Under the pieces are notes generated by a model. It was not told the DNA's origin. It made no database searches and saw nothing but the letters and a program-made list of their open reading frames with translations. DNA of 64,000 nucleotides from NCBI RefSeq assembly GCF_900113435.1, contig NZ_FOPG01000001.1, positions 248,001 to 312,000 on the forward strand. The letters are read 5' to 3'. This document shows, piece by piece, positions 45,338-54,368 of the stretch. Source of the stretch: Sulfitobacter dubius (GTDB lineage: Bacteria; Pseudomonadota; Alphaproteobacteria; Rhodobacterales; Rhodobacteraceae). Each line of letters begins with the position of its first letter. The stretch's first letter is position 1. Made by a program: the position numbers and the translations under genes.

Positions 45338-45811
45338 ATGATGAGATGGATCGCCGCCGCAATTGTGTCGGGCGCGCCCGTTCTGGCCGCCGCTGAAACC
45401 GTGGCACCTGCCGACGTGACCTATGATGATTACGGTTCGGTTGAACAATCGCTGACCGGCACGCCGGGGGATGCTGCCAATGGTGCCGCCATCGTTGGCA
45501 ACAAGAAGGCTGGCAACTGCGTGGCCTGTCACCAGTTGGATGCGCTGAGCGATGTGCCCTTTCAAGGGGAGATCGGCCCGATGCTTGACGGGGCGGGCGA
45601 CCGCTGGTCAGAGGCAGAGCTGCGCGGCATTGTCGCCAACAGCAAAATGACCTTCGAAGGCTCGATGATGCCCTCCTACTACAAGACAAGCGGATATATC
45701 CGCCCCGGCGACGGTTTCACCGGCAAGGCCGGGTCTGAACCGCTGCCGCCTCTGTTGGACGCCCAGCAGATCGAAGATATCGTGGCTTTCTTGGTCACGT
45801 TAAAAGAGTAA
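45338..45811 (+). CDS. soxX: Sulfur-oxidation cytochrome c SoxX
   Basis: 157 residues. Signal peptide ends at VLAAAE. One c-type heme site CVACH, with methionine axial ligand likely in FEGSMMPSYYK. SoxX pairs with SoxA to form SoxAX, which couples thiosulfate to the SoxY cysteine. GGGAGGA precedes the ATG pair at 45338/45341. It starts the soxXYZABCD block. Confidence 0.95.
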   Translation: MMRWIAAAIVSGAPVLAAAETVAPADVTYDDYGSVEQSLTGTPGDAANGAAIVGNKKAGNCVACHQLDALSDVPFQGEIGPMLDGAGDRWSEAELRGIVANSKMTFEGSMMPSYYKTSGYIRPGDGFTGKAGSEPLPPLLDAQQIEDIVAFLVTLKE

Positions 45812-45925
45812 CGCGGGGCCTGCGCAGCCGAGGGGCGGCGGATGGCTCGACAGATCATCGCGGTCAGCGCACCGCGGCAATGGAATAACGGCGCAGAGCG
45901 CCGCTGACGGATAAGGAGATGAGAG

Positions 45926-46345
45926 ATGAACTTCTCAAGACGTGAAACTTTCGGCCTCGGCCTTGGAGCCGTGGCGCTGACCATGCTGCCCGTGGGGGCT
46001 TCTGCCGCCACGGTTGACGAGCTGATTGCGGAATTCACCGGCGGGGCCGATATGGCCGACACTGGCGTCACCCTGACTGCGCCTGAGATCGCGGAAAACG
46101 GCAACACCGTGCCAATCTCGGTCGAAGCGCCCGGCGCGTCCGCGATTATGGTTCTGGCCACTGGCAACCCGACCCCGCCCGTGGGCACCTTCAATTTTGG
46201 CCCCTTGGCCGGTTCGCGCAGTGCCTCCACCCGCATTCGTTTGGCCACGACCCAAGACGTTGTCGCCATCGCCAAGCTGGAAGACGGCACCTTTGCCCGC
46301 ACCAGCGCAGAGATCAAAGTCACAATCGGCGGCTGCGGCGGCTAA
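45926..46345 (+). CDS. soxY: Sulfur carrier protein SoxY
   Basis: 139 residues. A Tat-type N-terminus (SRRETFGLGLGAVALTML) is followed by an Ig-like domain and the essential C-terminal GGCGG, whose cysteine carries the sulfur intermediates. RBS AAGGAGATG is close to the ATG. A 114-base gap after soxX holds only a small hairpin. SoxY needs SoxZ and is probably exported with it. Confidence 0.96.
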   Translation: MNFSRRETFGLGLGAVALTMLPVGASAATVDELIAEFTGGADMADTGVTLTAPEIAENGNTVPISVEAPGASAIMVLATGNPTPPVGTFNFGPLAGSRSASTRIRLATTQDVVAIAKLEDGTFARTSAEIKVTIGGCGG

Positions 46346-46378
46346 GCCCACGCGCCCCAATTTTTAGGAGTTTTCAAA

Positions 46379-46708
46379 ATGGCAGAAGGTGTAACCCCTC
46401 GCGTCAAAGTGCCGAAAAAAGCCGAAGCAGGTGAGGTCATCACGATCAAGACCCTGATCAGCCACCCGATGGAATCGGGCCAGCGCAAAGACGGCGACGG
46501 CAATGTCATCCCGCGTTCGATCATCAACCGCTTCACAGCTGAGTTTAACGGCGAGAGCGTGATCGACGTGAAGATGGAACCGGCGATGTCGACCAACCCC
46601 TATTTCGAATTTGACGCCACTGTGCCTGAGGCCGGCGACTTCAAATTCACTTGGTACGATGACGACGGTTCGGTCTACGAAGAAGTCAAATCCATCACGG
46701 TTGGCTGA
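46379..46708 (+). CDS. soxZ: Sulfur carrier partner SoxZ
   Basis: 109 residues, Ig-like fold without signal peptide, so it is likely exported as a SoxYZ complex by the SoxY Tat signal. Family motifs are TLISHPMESGQRKD and FKFTWYDDDGSVYEE. RBS TAGGAG. It starts 33 bases after soxY. Confidence 0.96.
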   Translation: MAEGVTPRVKVPKKAEAGEVITIKTLISHPMESGQRKDGDGNVIPRSIINRFTAEFNGESVIDVKMEPAMSTNPYFEFDATVPEAGDFKFTWYDDDGSVYEEVKSITVG

Positions 46709-46749
46709 CCTCGCGTCAGCCAACCGTGCGTGGAACAGGGAGGAAAGAC

Positions 46750-47598
46750 ATGAAATTCAAGGCAATGACCGCGGTCGCGGCGCTTTTGGTGGCCGCCCCC
46801 ATGCTGGGGATGGCCGATGAGGAGGCCGAGCTTGTCGTCAACGGCGAGATCGAGATGGTGACCAAGACCGATGCACCTGCGCATCTTGAGGGGGCTTTGC
46901 CGGAAATCATGTCTGGCTGGCGCTTCCGCTCGGATGAGACGCAGCAAACGCAGATGGACGATTTCGACAACCCCGGCATGATCTTTGTCGACCAAGCCCA
47001 AGCGGTTTGGGACACGGCAGAGGGCAGCGAGGGCAAGTCCTGCGCGTCGTGTCACAATGACGTGGAAGCGATGGAAGGCGTCCGCGCCGTCTATCCCAAA
47101 TGGAACGAAGAGGCGGGCGAGGTCCGCACGTTGGCGATGCAGATCAACGACTGCCGCGAGACCCAGATGGGTGCCGAGCCGTGGAAATACGACGGCAGCG
47201 ACATGACCGCGATGGAGGCGCTGATCTCGGTCCAGTCGCGCGGCATGCCGGTCAACGTGGCCATCGACGGCCCGGCCCAGAGCGTTTGGGAGCAGGGCAA
47301 GGAGATGTATTACACCCGCTACGGCCAATTGGAGCTGAGCTGCGCCAATTGCCATGAGGACAACTACGGCAACATGATCCGCGCCGACCATCTGAGCCAA
47401 GGCCAGATCAACGGCTTTCCGGTCTACCGTCTGAAGAACACCAAGCTCAACAGCAGCCACGCTCGTTTCAAAGGCTGTATCCGCGACACTCGGGCCGAGA
47501 CCTTTAGCCCCGGCAGCCCTGAGTTCGTGGCGCTAGAGCTTTACGTCGCCAGCCGCGGCAATGGCCTGTCGGTCGAAGCCCCTTCGGTGCGTAACTGA
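46750..47598 (+). CDS. soxA: Diheme cytochrome c SoxA
   Basis: 282 residues, signal peptide at the N-terminus (cut after LGMA). Two c-heme sites, CASCH and CANCH, identify the diheme type, and the active-site cysteine is in ARFKGCIRDTRAE. With SoxX it catalyses oxidative linkage of thiosulfate to SoxY. AGGAAAG lies upstream of the ATG. A strong hairpin follows. Confidence 0.96.
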   Translation: MKFKAMTAVAALLVAAPMLGMADEEAELVVNGEIEMVTKTDAPAHLEGALPEIMSGWRFRSDETQQTQMDDFDNPGMIFVDQAQAVWDTAEGSEGKSCASCHNDVEAMEGVRAVYPKWNEEAGEVRTLAMQINDCRETQMGAEPWKYDGSDMTAMEALISVQSRGMPVNVAIDGPAQSVWEQGKEMYYTRYGQLELSCANCHEDNYGNMIRADHLSQGQINGFPVYRLKNTKLNSSHARFKGCIRDTRAETFSPGSPEFVALELYVASRGNGLSVEAPSVRN

Positions 47599-47629
47599 TT
47601 TAACATCCGGGCTTTTTGCCTGACATGTT

Positions 47630-47653
47630 CCCGCCCCCTCAACCGGGGGCGGG
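47630..47653 (+). promoter_or_regulatory. Hairpin between soxA and soxB
   Basis: CCCGCCCCC and GGGGGCGGG form a perfect 9-bp stem with a 6-base loop, followed by a T-rich stretch (CCTTTCCCTGTTTTT). It looks like a partial terminator or stabiliser that could set SoxXYZA levels above SoxBCD. Confidence 0.6.
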
Positions 47654-47686
47654 GCCTTTCCCTGTTTTTAAGTGCTGGAGCGTAAC

Positions 47687-49387
47687 ATGCTGTCTCGCCG
47701 TGATTTTCTTCAAATGTCCATGGCCGCGGCCTCCATCTACGGCGGCTCGGGCTTCGGCAACTGGGCGCGGCTGGCGGCGCAGGACCGCTTCGATCAGGAC
47801 GCGCTTCTGGAATTCGAGAAGTTCGGCAATGTCACCCTGATGCATGTGACCGACATCCACGCGCAACTGAAGCCGATCTATTTCCGCGAGCCGTCGGTCA
47901 ACATCGGCGTGGGCGAGAACCGCGGCAAGGTGCCCCATATCACCGGCGAGGATTTCCGCATCCGCTACGGCATCGGCGGCGGCACGCCGCTTGATTACGC
48001 GCTGACCTATGACGATTTCGTCGCCCATGCGCAGGCCTACGGTAAGGTCGGCGGCCTCGACCGTGTGGCCACCGTGCTGAACGCCATCCGCGCCGACCGC
48101 CCCGATGCGCTGCTGTTGGACGGCGGGGATACGTGGCACGGCTCGATGACCTGTCTCAAGACCGAAGGGCAGGACATGGTCAACGTGATGAACGCGCTGA
48201 AGCCTGATGCGATGACCTTCCACTGGGAGTTTACGCTGGGGTCTGAGCGGGTGCAAGAGATCGTGCAGGGGTTGCCCTTCGCGGCCCTTGGCCAAAACAT
48301 CTTTGACGCGGAATGGGATGAGCCTGCCGAACTGTTCAAACCCTACGAATTCTTTGAGCGCGGCGGCGTGAAGATCGCCGTGATCGGGCAGGCCTTTCCC
48401 TATATGCCCATCGCCAACCCCGGCTGGATGTTCCCTGAATACTCCTTTGGCATCCGCGACGAGCATATGCAGCAGATGGTCGACGAGGTCCGCGCGCAGG
48501 GCGCTGAGCTGGTCGTTTGCCTGAGCCACAATGGTTTCGACGTCGACAAGAAAATGGCCGGCATCGTCAAGGGGATCGACGTGATCCTGTCGGGCCATAC
48601 CCATGACGCGCTGCCCGAACCGGTGCTGGTAGGGCAGACGCATATCATCGCCTCCGGCTCGAACGGGAAATTCGTTTCCCGCGTGGATCTGGACGTGCGC
48701 GATGGCAAAATGATGGGCATCCGGCACAAGCTGATCCCGATCTTCTCGGACCTCATCACACCCGATCAAGAGGTGGCTAAGTTGATCGACGCGCAGCGCG
48801 CGCCTTATCTGGATGAGTTGACCCATGTGGTCGGGCAGTCCGATGCGCTGCTCTACCGCCGCGGCAACTTCAACGGGACATGGGATGACCTCATTTGCGA
48901 TGCGCTGCTGAGTGAGCGCGACGCCGAAATCGCGCTGAGCCCCGGGGTGCGTTGGGGGCCGTCGATCCTGCCGGGCCAAGACATCACCCGCGAAGACATT
49001 TTCAATGTCACTTCGATGTCCTATCCCAATGCCTATCGCACGGAAATGACCGGGGAATTCCTGAAGGTCGTGCTGGAGGACGTAGGCGACAACCTGTTCA
49101 ACCCCGACCCCTACTACCAGCAGGGCGGCGACATGGTCCGCGTTGGCGGCATGGGCTTCAAGATGGACATTGCCAAGCCGCAGGGCGAGCGGATCAGCGA
49201 TATGACCCTGCTCAGTTCCGGTGAGCCGATTGATCCGTCGCGCAGCTATGTCGTCGCCGGTTGGGCCTCGGTCAACGAAGGCACCGAAGGTCCGCCGATC
49301 TGGGATGTGGTCGAAAGCCATATCGCTAAGTTGGGAACCGTTTCTGATGGGGCCCGCACGCCGGTGGAAATCGTTCTGCCAGACTGA
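47687..49387 (+). CDS. soxB: Thiosulfohydrolase SoxB
   Basis: 566 residues. A Tat signal (SRRDFLQMSMAAASIYGG) is followed by a metallophosphoesterase domain with metal-ligand motifs HVTDIHAQ, LLDGGDTWHGS, VVCLSHNGFD and ILSGHTHD. It uses a dinuclear manganese site to release sulfate from SoxY-bound thiosulfonate. The ATG at 47687 (CTGGAG upstream) is chosen because the Tat signal begins there. Confidence 0.96.
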   Translation: MLSRRDFLQMSMAAASIYGGSGFGNWARLAAQDRFDQDALLEFEKFGNVTLMHVTDIHAQLKPIYFREPSVNIGVGENRGKVPHITGEDFRIRYGIGGGTPLDYALTYDDFVAHAQAYGKVGGLDRVATVLNAIRADRPDALLLDGGDTWHGSMTCLKTEGQDMVNVMNALKPDAMTFHWEFTLGSERVQEIVQGLPFAALGQNIFDAEWDEPAELFKPYEFFERGGVKIAVIGQAFPYMPIANPGWMFPEYSFGIRDEHMQQMVDEVRAQGAELVVCLSHNGFDVDKKMAGIVKGIDVILSGHTHDALPEPVLVGQTHIIASGSNGKFVSRVDLDVRDGKMMGIRHKLIPIFSDLITPDQEVAKLIDAQRAPYLDELTHVVGQSDALLYRRGNFNGTWDDLICDALLSERDAEIALSPGVRWGPSILPGQDITREDIFNVTSMSYPNAYRTEMTGEFLKVVLEDVGDNLFNPDPYYQQGGDMVRVGGMGFKMDIAKPQGERISDMTLLSSGEPIDPSRSYVVAGWASVNEGTEGPPIWDVVESHIAKLGTVSDGARTPVEIVLPD

Positions 49388-49422
49388 GAAAAAGCAGAAT
49401 AGGGGTTCTCATGCGGCAACAA

Positions 49423-49450
49423 ATTCAATAAAATGAATTTGAATATGTGA
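49423..49450. promoter_or_regulatory. Sox promoter motif before soxC
   Basis: ATTCAATAAAATGAAT (49423-49438) is a 16-bp dyad (ATTCA...TGAAT) overlapped by AATTTGAATATGTGA (49436-49450). The latter is identical to 15 bases at the soxS/soxV promoters. It lies 11 bases before soxC. Confidence 0.55.
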
Positions 49451-49460
49451 GGGCCACGAC

Positions 49461-50720
49461 ATGACTGACGAAAATCAAACTGGACCATCGCGCCGTGCCT
49501 TTCTAACGGGGGCAGGTGCGGCGGCTGCGGGGACGCTGGCGGGCGGCGCCAGCGCCCAGACGGACCCGGCGATTGCCATTCACCCGTGGATGCAGGAGCT
49601 GGGCGACGGCGTTGACGCCGCGCCTTATGGGATGCCATCGCCGCATGAGGCAGATGTAAAGCGCCGCACCGTGGAGTGGCTCACTGCCGATCCGGTGAGT
49701 TCGATCAATTTCACGCCGCTGCATGACCTCGACGGGACGATCACCCCCAATGGTCTGTGTTTTGAACGTCACCACTCTGGCGTTGCCCGCGTTGATCCGG
49801 CCCAGCATCGGCTGATGATCCACGGGTTGGTCGACAAACCCTTGGTGCTGACCATGGAAGACCTCAAGCGGTTTCCCCGGCAGAACCACGTCTACTTCCT
49901 TGAATGTGCAGCGAATTCTGGGATGGAGTGGCGCGGTTCTCAGCTTAACGGCTGTCAGTTCACCCATGGTATGATCCATAACGTCATGTACACCGGCGTG
50001 CCGCTGCGGCTGGTGCTGGAAGAGGCGGGGATCAAGCCCGAAGGCAAGTGGCTGCTAGCCGAAGGGGCCGATGCCGCCGCTATGACGCGCTCAATCCCGA
50101 TGGAAAAGGCGCTCGACGATTGCCTTGTCGCCTTCAAGATGAACGGCGAGGCACTGCGCCCCGAACAGGGCTACCCGGTGCGTCTGGTTGTGCCCGGCTG
50201 GGAGGGCAACATGTGGGTGAAATGGCTGCGCCGTCTCGAAGTCGGTGACCAGCCCTGGCACCACCGCGAGGAAACCAGCAAATATACCGACCTCATGGCC
50301 GACGGTGTGGCGCGGCGTTTCACTTGGGAGATGGACGCGAAATCGGTCATCACCAGCCCCAGCCCGCAAGCGCCGATCACCCATGGGCCGGGGCCGACCG
50401 TTCTGACGGGGCTGGCGTGGTCGGGCCGGGGGACGATCCCGCGCGTGGATGTGACCCTTGATGGCGGCATGACATGGCACGAGGCACGGATGGACGGGCC
50501 GAGCACGCCCAAGGCGCTGCACCGCTTTTACTATGATTTCGAATGGGACGGAAAACCGTTGCTGCTGCAAAGCCGCGCGCATGACAGCACCGGCTATGTC
50601 CAGCCCACCAAAAATGCCCTGCGCGAGATCCGGGGTGAGAATTCGATCTACCACAACAATGGCATCCAGACTTGGGCTGTTGACGCTGACGGAAAGGCCG
50701 AAAATGTCGAGATTTCTTAA
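49461..50720 (+). CDS. soxC: Sulfane dehydrogenase molybdenum subunit SoxC
   Basis: 419 residues. A Tat signal (SRRAFLTGAGAAAAGTLAGG) is followed by a sulfite-oxidase-type molybdopterin domain with the Mo-ligand cysteine in YFLECAANSG, then a Mo-co dimerisation domain. With SoxD it oxidises the SoxY-bound sulfane to the sulfonate level, so no stored sulfur is expected. The stop lies inside soxD (17-base overlap). Confidence 0.95.
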   Translation: MTDENQTGPSRRAFLTGAGAAAAGTLAGGASAQTDPAIAIHPWMQELGDGVDAAPYGMPSPHEADVKRRTVEWLTADPVSSINFTPLHDLDGTITPNGLCFERHHSGVARVDPAQHRLMIHGLVDKPLVLTMEDLKRFPRQNHVYFLECAANSGMEWRGSQLNGCQFTHGMIHNVMYTGVPLRLVLEEAGIKPEGKWLLAEGADAAAMTRSIPMEKALDDCLVAFKMNGEALRPEQGYPVRLVVPGWEGNMWVKWLRRLEVGDQPWHHREETSKYTDLMADGVARRFTWEMDAKSVITSPSPQAPITHGPGPTVLTGLAWSGRGTIPRVDVTLDGGMTWHEARMDGPSTPKALHRFYYDFEWDGKPLLLQSRAHDSTGYVQPTKNALREIRGENSIYHNNGIQTWAVDADGKAENVEIS

Positions 50721-51759
50721 ACTTGCGCTGCTGGCCAGCGCCATGGCCAGCCCCCTTGCCGCAGAGCCTTTGGGACTTGGCCGCGCCGCCACGCCCGAGG
50801 AAATCGCCCTTTGGGACATCGACGTGCGCCCCGACGGTCTGGGCCTGCCTGCGGGCAGCGGCGACGTGATGACCGGCGATAAAATCTACACCGAGAAATG
50901 CTCAGCCTGTCACGGGGTCTTTGGCGAAGGCACAGGCCGCTGGCCGGTGCTGGCAGGCGGGCAGGGCAGCCTGTCCGATGCACGTCCCGTCAAGACGATC
51001 GGCAGCTATTGGCCTTATCTCTCAACGGTTTACGACTATGTGAACCGCGCCATGCCCTTTGGCAACGCGCAGTCGCTGACCCATGATGAGGTCTATGCGA
51101 TCACGGCCTATCTGCTTTATCTCAATGATGAGGTAGATGAGGATTTTGTGCTCTCTTCGGACAACTTTGCCGAAGCGCGTCTGCCGAATGAGCAGGCCTT
51201 CAAACCCGATGACCGGGCAGAGGTCGAGTTTGCGGCATTTAAAGAAGAGCCCTGCATGACCGAATGCAAACCATCGGTCGAAATCACCATGCGCGCCGCC
51301 GTGCTGGATGTGACGCCCGAAGAAACCGCCGCGAAAGCCGCCGCTAAGGCCGAAGAGGCGCAAGCCGCAGAGCCCACCCCCGAAGCGCCGCCCGCCGAGG
51401 CACCGGCGGTTGAGGTCGCCGAGGCTCCTGCCGCCGACCCGGCGCTGATCAAAGCGGGCGAAAAGGTGTTCCGCAAATGCAAATCCTGCCACCAGATCGG
51501 CGCCAAGGCCAAGAACCGCGTCGGCCCGGTGCTGAACGGCATCGTGGATGGCCCAGCGGGTGCGGTCGATGACTTCCGGTACTCCAAACCGATGGCAGCC
51601 GCAGCCGAGGCAGGTCTGGTCTGGACCGAGCGCGAGCTCAGCGCATTTTTGGGAAACCCCAAGGGCTATATGAAGGGCACGAAAATGTCCTTCCCCGGTG
51701 TGCGCAAAGAAGAAGACATCGCCGCTCTGATCGCCTACCTGCGTGACGCGTCGGAGTGA
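50704..51759 (+). CDS. soxD: Sulfane dehydrogenase diheme cytochrome SoxD
   Basis: 351 residues, signal peptide (MSRFLKLALLASAMASPLAA), heme sites CSACH and CKSCH separated by an Ala/Glu/Pro-rich linker (about residues 205-245). It passes electrons from SoxC to the respiratory chain. The start at 50704 overlaps the soxC end. It is the last sox gene. soxEFGH of Paracoccus are not present afterwards. Confidence 0.95.
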   Translation: MSRFLKLALLASAMASPLAAEPLGLGRAATPEEIALWDIDVRPDGLGLPAGSGDVMTGDKIYTEKCSACHGVFGEGTGRWPVLAGGQGSLSDARPVKTIGSYWPYLSTVYDYVNRAMPFGNAQSLTHDEVYAITAYLLYLNDEVDEDFVLSSDNFAEARLPNEQAFKPDDRAEVEFAAFKEEPCMTECKPSVEITMRAAVLDVTPEETAAKAAAKAEEAQAAEPTPEAPPAEAPAVEVAEAPAADPALIKAGEKVFRKCKSCHQIGAKAKNRVGPVLNGIVDGPAGAVDDFRYSKPMAAAAEAGLVWTERELSAFLGNPKGYMKGTKMSFPGVRKEEDIAALIAYLRDASE

Positions 51760-51795
51760 TTGAGGCGATTAGAGAAAACTGACGTGCCTGCCCCC

Positions 51796-51825
51796 CTTGA
51801 ACCCCCATACCGGGGGGACTAATCT
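51796..51825 (+). promoter_or_regulatory. Candidate heat-shock promoter before clpP
   Basis: CTTGAA (51796-51801) and CTAATCT (51819-51825) resemble the alphaproteobacterial RpoH elements CTTG and CYTATnT, though the 19-base spacing between CTTG and CTAATCT is 2 longer than usual. A CCCCC/GGGGG dyad lies between them. It is 56 bases before clpP. Confidence 0.4.
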
Positions 51826-51880
51826 CTGGGTAACAGTTTTGCGGGTATGGTCCCGCGAACAGGAACTGAGGCAGGCACGC

Positions 51881-52537
51881 ATGAACGATCCGATCAACAC
51901 CTATATGAATACGCTTGTCCCGATGGTGGTTGAGCAAACCAGCCGGGGCGAGCGGTCCTACGACATCTTCTCGCGCTTGCTGAAAGAGCGGATTATTTTC
52001 GTCAATGGCCCGATCCACAGCGGGATGAGCCATCTTGTCGTCGCCCAACTGCTGCACCTTGAGGCGGAGAACCCGACCAAGGAAATCAGCATGTACATCA
52101 ACTCGCCCGGTGGCGAGGTGACGGCGGGCCTGTCGATCTATGACACGATGCAATACATCAAACCCAAGGTCTCGACGCTGATCTGCGGCATGGCGGCCTC
52201 AATGGGGTCGGTCATCGCGATCGGTGGCGAAAAGGGCATGCGTTTCGCGCTGCCCAATGCCGAAGTGATGATCCACCAGCCGTCGGGCGGCTCGCAGGGC
52301 ATGGCCGAAGATATCCTGATCTCGGCTCGCCATATCGAGCGGACCCGCGAGCGGATGTACCAGCTTTACGTCAAACACTCTGGCCAGCCGCTGGAGACCG
52401 TTCAAAAAGCCCTCGACCGTGATCTTTGGATGACCCCCGAAGAAGCCAAAGAATGGGGTCACTTGGACGAGATCGTCGAAAGCCGTGGCAAGGCGGATGA
52501 TGCCGCTGCCAGCGGTAAGGGCAAGAAAGACAAATAA
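51881..52537 (+). CDS. clpP: ATP-dependent Clp protease proteolytic subunit
   Basis: 218 residues. Catalytic Ser is in CGMAASMGS, His in VMIHQPSGG and Asp in ALDRDLWM. The ATG at 51881 matches the ClpP N-terminus ([20 protein letters not shown]). The C-terminal tail is lysine/serine-rich. It forms the proteolytic barrel with ClpX/ClpA. clpX follows 123 bases downstream. Confidence 0.97.
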   Translation: MNDPINTYMNTLVPMVVEQTSRGERSYDIFSRLLKERIIFVNGPIHSGMSHLVVAQLLHLEAENPTKEISMYINSPGGEVTAGLSIYDTMQYIKPKVSTLICGMAASMGSVIAIGGEKGMRFALPNAEVMIHQPSGGSQGMAEDILISARHIERTRERMYQLYVKHSGQPLETVQKALDRDLWMTPEEAKEWGHLDEIVESRGKADDAAASGKGKKDK

Positions 52538-52660
52538 TAGAGGGGTCCGGCGCTGCATATTTTGCGATTGTAGCGCCGGGATCACTGGCTTAAGCTTGAG
52601 GCCAAATCTCGCAGCCCCAAGATCGGGGCGAACATACACGACAGACCTGAAAGGTTTGAG

Positions 52661-53929
52661 ATGGCGAATAATTCCGGCAACGACAGCAAAAATACGCTCT
52701 ACTGTAGCTTTTGCGGCAAGAGCCAGCACGAGGTGCGCAAGCTGATTGCGGGGCCGACCGTGTTCATCTGTGACGAATGCGTCGAGCTGTGCATGGATAT
52801 CATCCGAGAAGAGACCAAAGCCTCGGGGCTCAAAGCGACCGACGGCGTGCCAACACCCCGCGACATCTGTGGCGTGTTGGACGATTACGTGATCGGTCAG
52901 GCGATGGCCAAACGCGTGCTCTCGGTTGCGGTCCACAACCACTACAAACGGTTGAACCACGCCCAAAAGGGCGGCGATATCGAACTGGCGAAATCCAACA
53001 TCCTGCTGATCGGCCCCACCGGCTGCGGCAAGACGCTGCTGGCGCAGACGTTGGCACGCATTCTGGATGTGCCTTTCACCATGGCCGATGCGACCACGCT
53101 GACCGAAGCCGGTTATGTGGGCGAGGATGTGGAGAACATCATCCTCAAGCTGCTGCAATCGTCCGAGTACAACGTTGAGCGTGCACAGCGCGGCATCGTC
53201 TATATCGACGAGGTCGATAAGATCACGCGCAAGTCCGAAAACCCCAGCATCACCCGCGACGTGTCGGGGGAGGGCGTGCAGCAGGCGCTCTTGAAACTGA
53301 TGGAAGGCACCGTCGCCTCCGTGCCGCCTCAGGGTGGGCGCAAGCATCCGCAGCAGGAATTCCTGCAGGTGGACACGACCAACATCCTCTTCATCTGCGG
53401 CGGTGCCTTTGCGGGCCTCGACAAGATCATCGCGGCGCGGGGCAAAGGTTCGGCCATGGGCTTTGGCGCGGATGTGCGTGACAACGACGCGCGTGGCATC
53501 GGTGAGATTTTCACTGACCTTGAGCCGGAAGACCTGCTGAAGTTCGGTCTGATCCCGGAATTCGTCGGCCGCCTGCCAGTTCTGGCAACGCTCGAAGACT
53601 TGGACGAAGACGCGCTGGTCACCATCTTGACCGAGCCGAAGAACGCTTTGGTCAAGCAATACCAGCGCCTGTTTGAGTTGGAAGACACGCAGCTGACCTT
53701 CACCGATGACGCGCTGACCGCGATTGCCAAACGTGCCATCGAACGCAAGACCGGCGCGCGGGGCCTGCGCTCCATCCTCGAAGACATCCTGCTCGACACG
53801 ATGTTCGAACTGCCGGGGCTGGAGACGGTGACCGAGGTGGTCGTCAACGAAGAGGCCGTTACATCCGAGGCCAAACCGCTGATGATCCACGCCGACAGCG
53901 AAAGCAAAGAACCAGCCAGCGCGGGCTAA
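52661..53929 (+). CDS. clpX: Clp protease ATPase subunit ClpX
   Basis: 422 residues. It has an N-terminal C4 zinc finger ([20 protein letters not shown]), Walker [12 protein letters not shown], pore loop GYVGEDVEN and the ClpP-binding loop MGFGADV. It unfolds substrates and feeds ClpP. A terminator follows. Confidence 0.97.
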   Translation: MANNSGNDSKNTLYCSFCGKSQHEVRKLIAGPTVFICDECVELCMDIIREETKASGLKATDGVPTPRDICGVLDDYVIGQAMAKRVLSVAVHNHYKRLNHAQKGGDIELAKSNILLIGPTGCGKTLLAQTLARILDVPFTMADATTLTEAGYVGEDVENIILKLLQSSEYNVERAQRGIVYIDEVDKITRKSENPSITRDVSGEGVQQALLKLMEGTVASVPPQGGRKHPQQEFLQVDTTNILFICGGAFAGLDKIIAARGKGSAMGFGADVRDNDARGIGEIFTDLEPEDLLKFGLIPEFVGRLPVLATLEDLDEDALVTILTEPKNALVKQYQRLFELEDTQLTFTDDALTAIAKRAIERKTGARGLRSILEDILLDTMFELPGLETVTEVVVNEEAVTSEAKPLMIHADSESKEPASAG

Positions 53930-53954
53930 GACCCGACGCGAGGCAGAGAGATAG

Positions 53955-53981
53955 AGGGCGGGCCAATGGGTCCGCCCTTTT
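53955..53981 (+). terminator. Rho-independent terminator after clpX
   Basis: A 9-bp stem (GGGCGGGCC / GGTCCGCCC, one G-U pair) with AATG loop is followed by TTTT. It lies 26 bases after the clpX stop. Confidence 0.85.
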
Positions 53982-53999
53982 ACATTGAAGGGAACGGTC

Positions 54000-54368
54000 A
54001 TGAAGCGGATTTCATCGGGCGGCGCCTATGAGGAAAAGGTTGGCTACAGCCGCGCCGTGGTGGCAGGTGGCATGGTCTATGTCTCGGGCTGCGTGGGCGA
54101 AGGGGCGGATGTCAAAGCCCAATGCGCAGCCGCATTGGCGACGATTGAGCGAGCACTGGCAGAGGCGGGCAGTGATTTCGCCCATGTGGTCCGCGTCACC
54201 TATATGCTGCCCGATGCCGCAGAGTTTGAGCCCTGCTGGTCGCTGCTGCGCGAGGCCTTTGGCGCGCATCCGCCTGCGGCGATGATGATCGAATGCGGGC
54301 TGATTGACCCCAAATACCGCATTGAGATCGAAGTCACCGCGATGCTGCGAGAGGCGGCGGAGGGTTAA
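54000..54368 (+). CDS. RidA family protein
   Basis: 122 residues. It has RidA-like motifs (AGGMVYVSGCVGEGADVKAQ, RVTYMLPDAAEFEPCW) and the C-terminal IEIEVTAM typical of the family. It probably hydrolyses reactive enamine/imine intermediates. It is a different subgroup from the RidA at 37999. The start is ATG 54000. The stop overlaps the convergent FkbM-GT61 gene by four bases. Confidence 0.87.
   Translation: MKRISSGGAYEEKVGYSRAVVAGGMVYVSGCVGEGADVKAQCAAALATIERALAEAGSDFAHVVRVTYMLPDAAEFEPCWSLLREAFGAHPPAAMMIECGLIDPKYRIEIEVTAMLREAAEG

Noticed and set aside
47639-49321. 560-residue minus-strand frame across soxB
   Set aside because: Antisense to a fully motif-bearing soxB, with no homology pattern.
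52199-54001. 600-residue minus-strand frame across clpP/clpX
   Set aside because: A shadow frame over two unmistakable essential genes.
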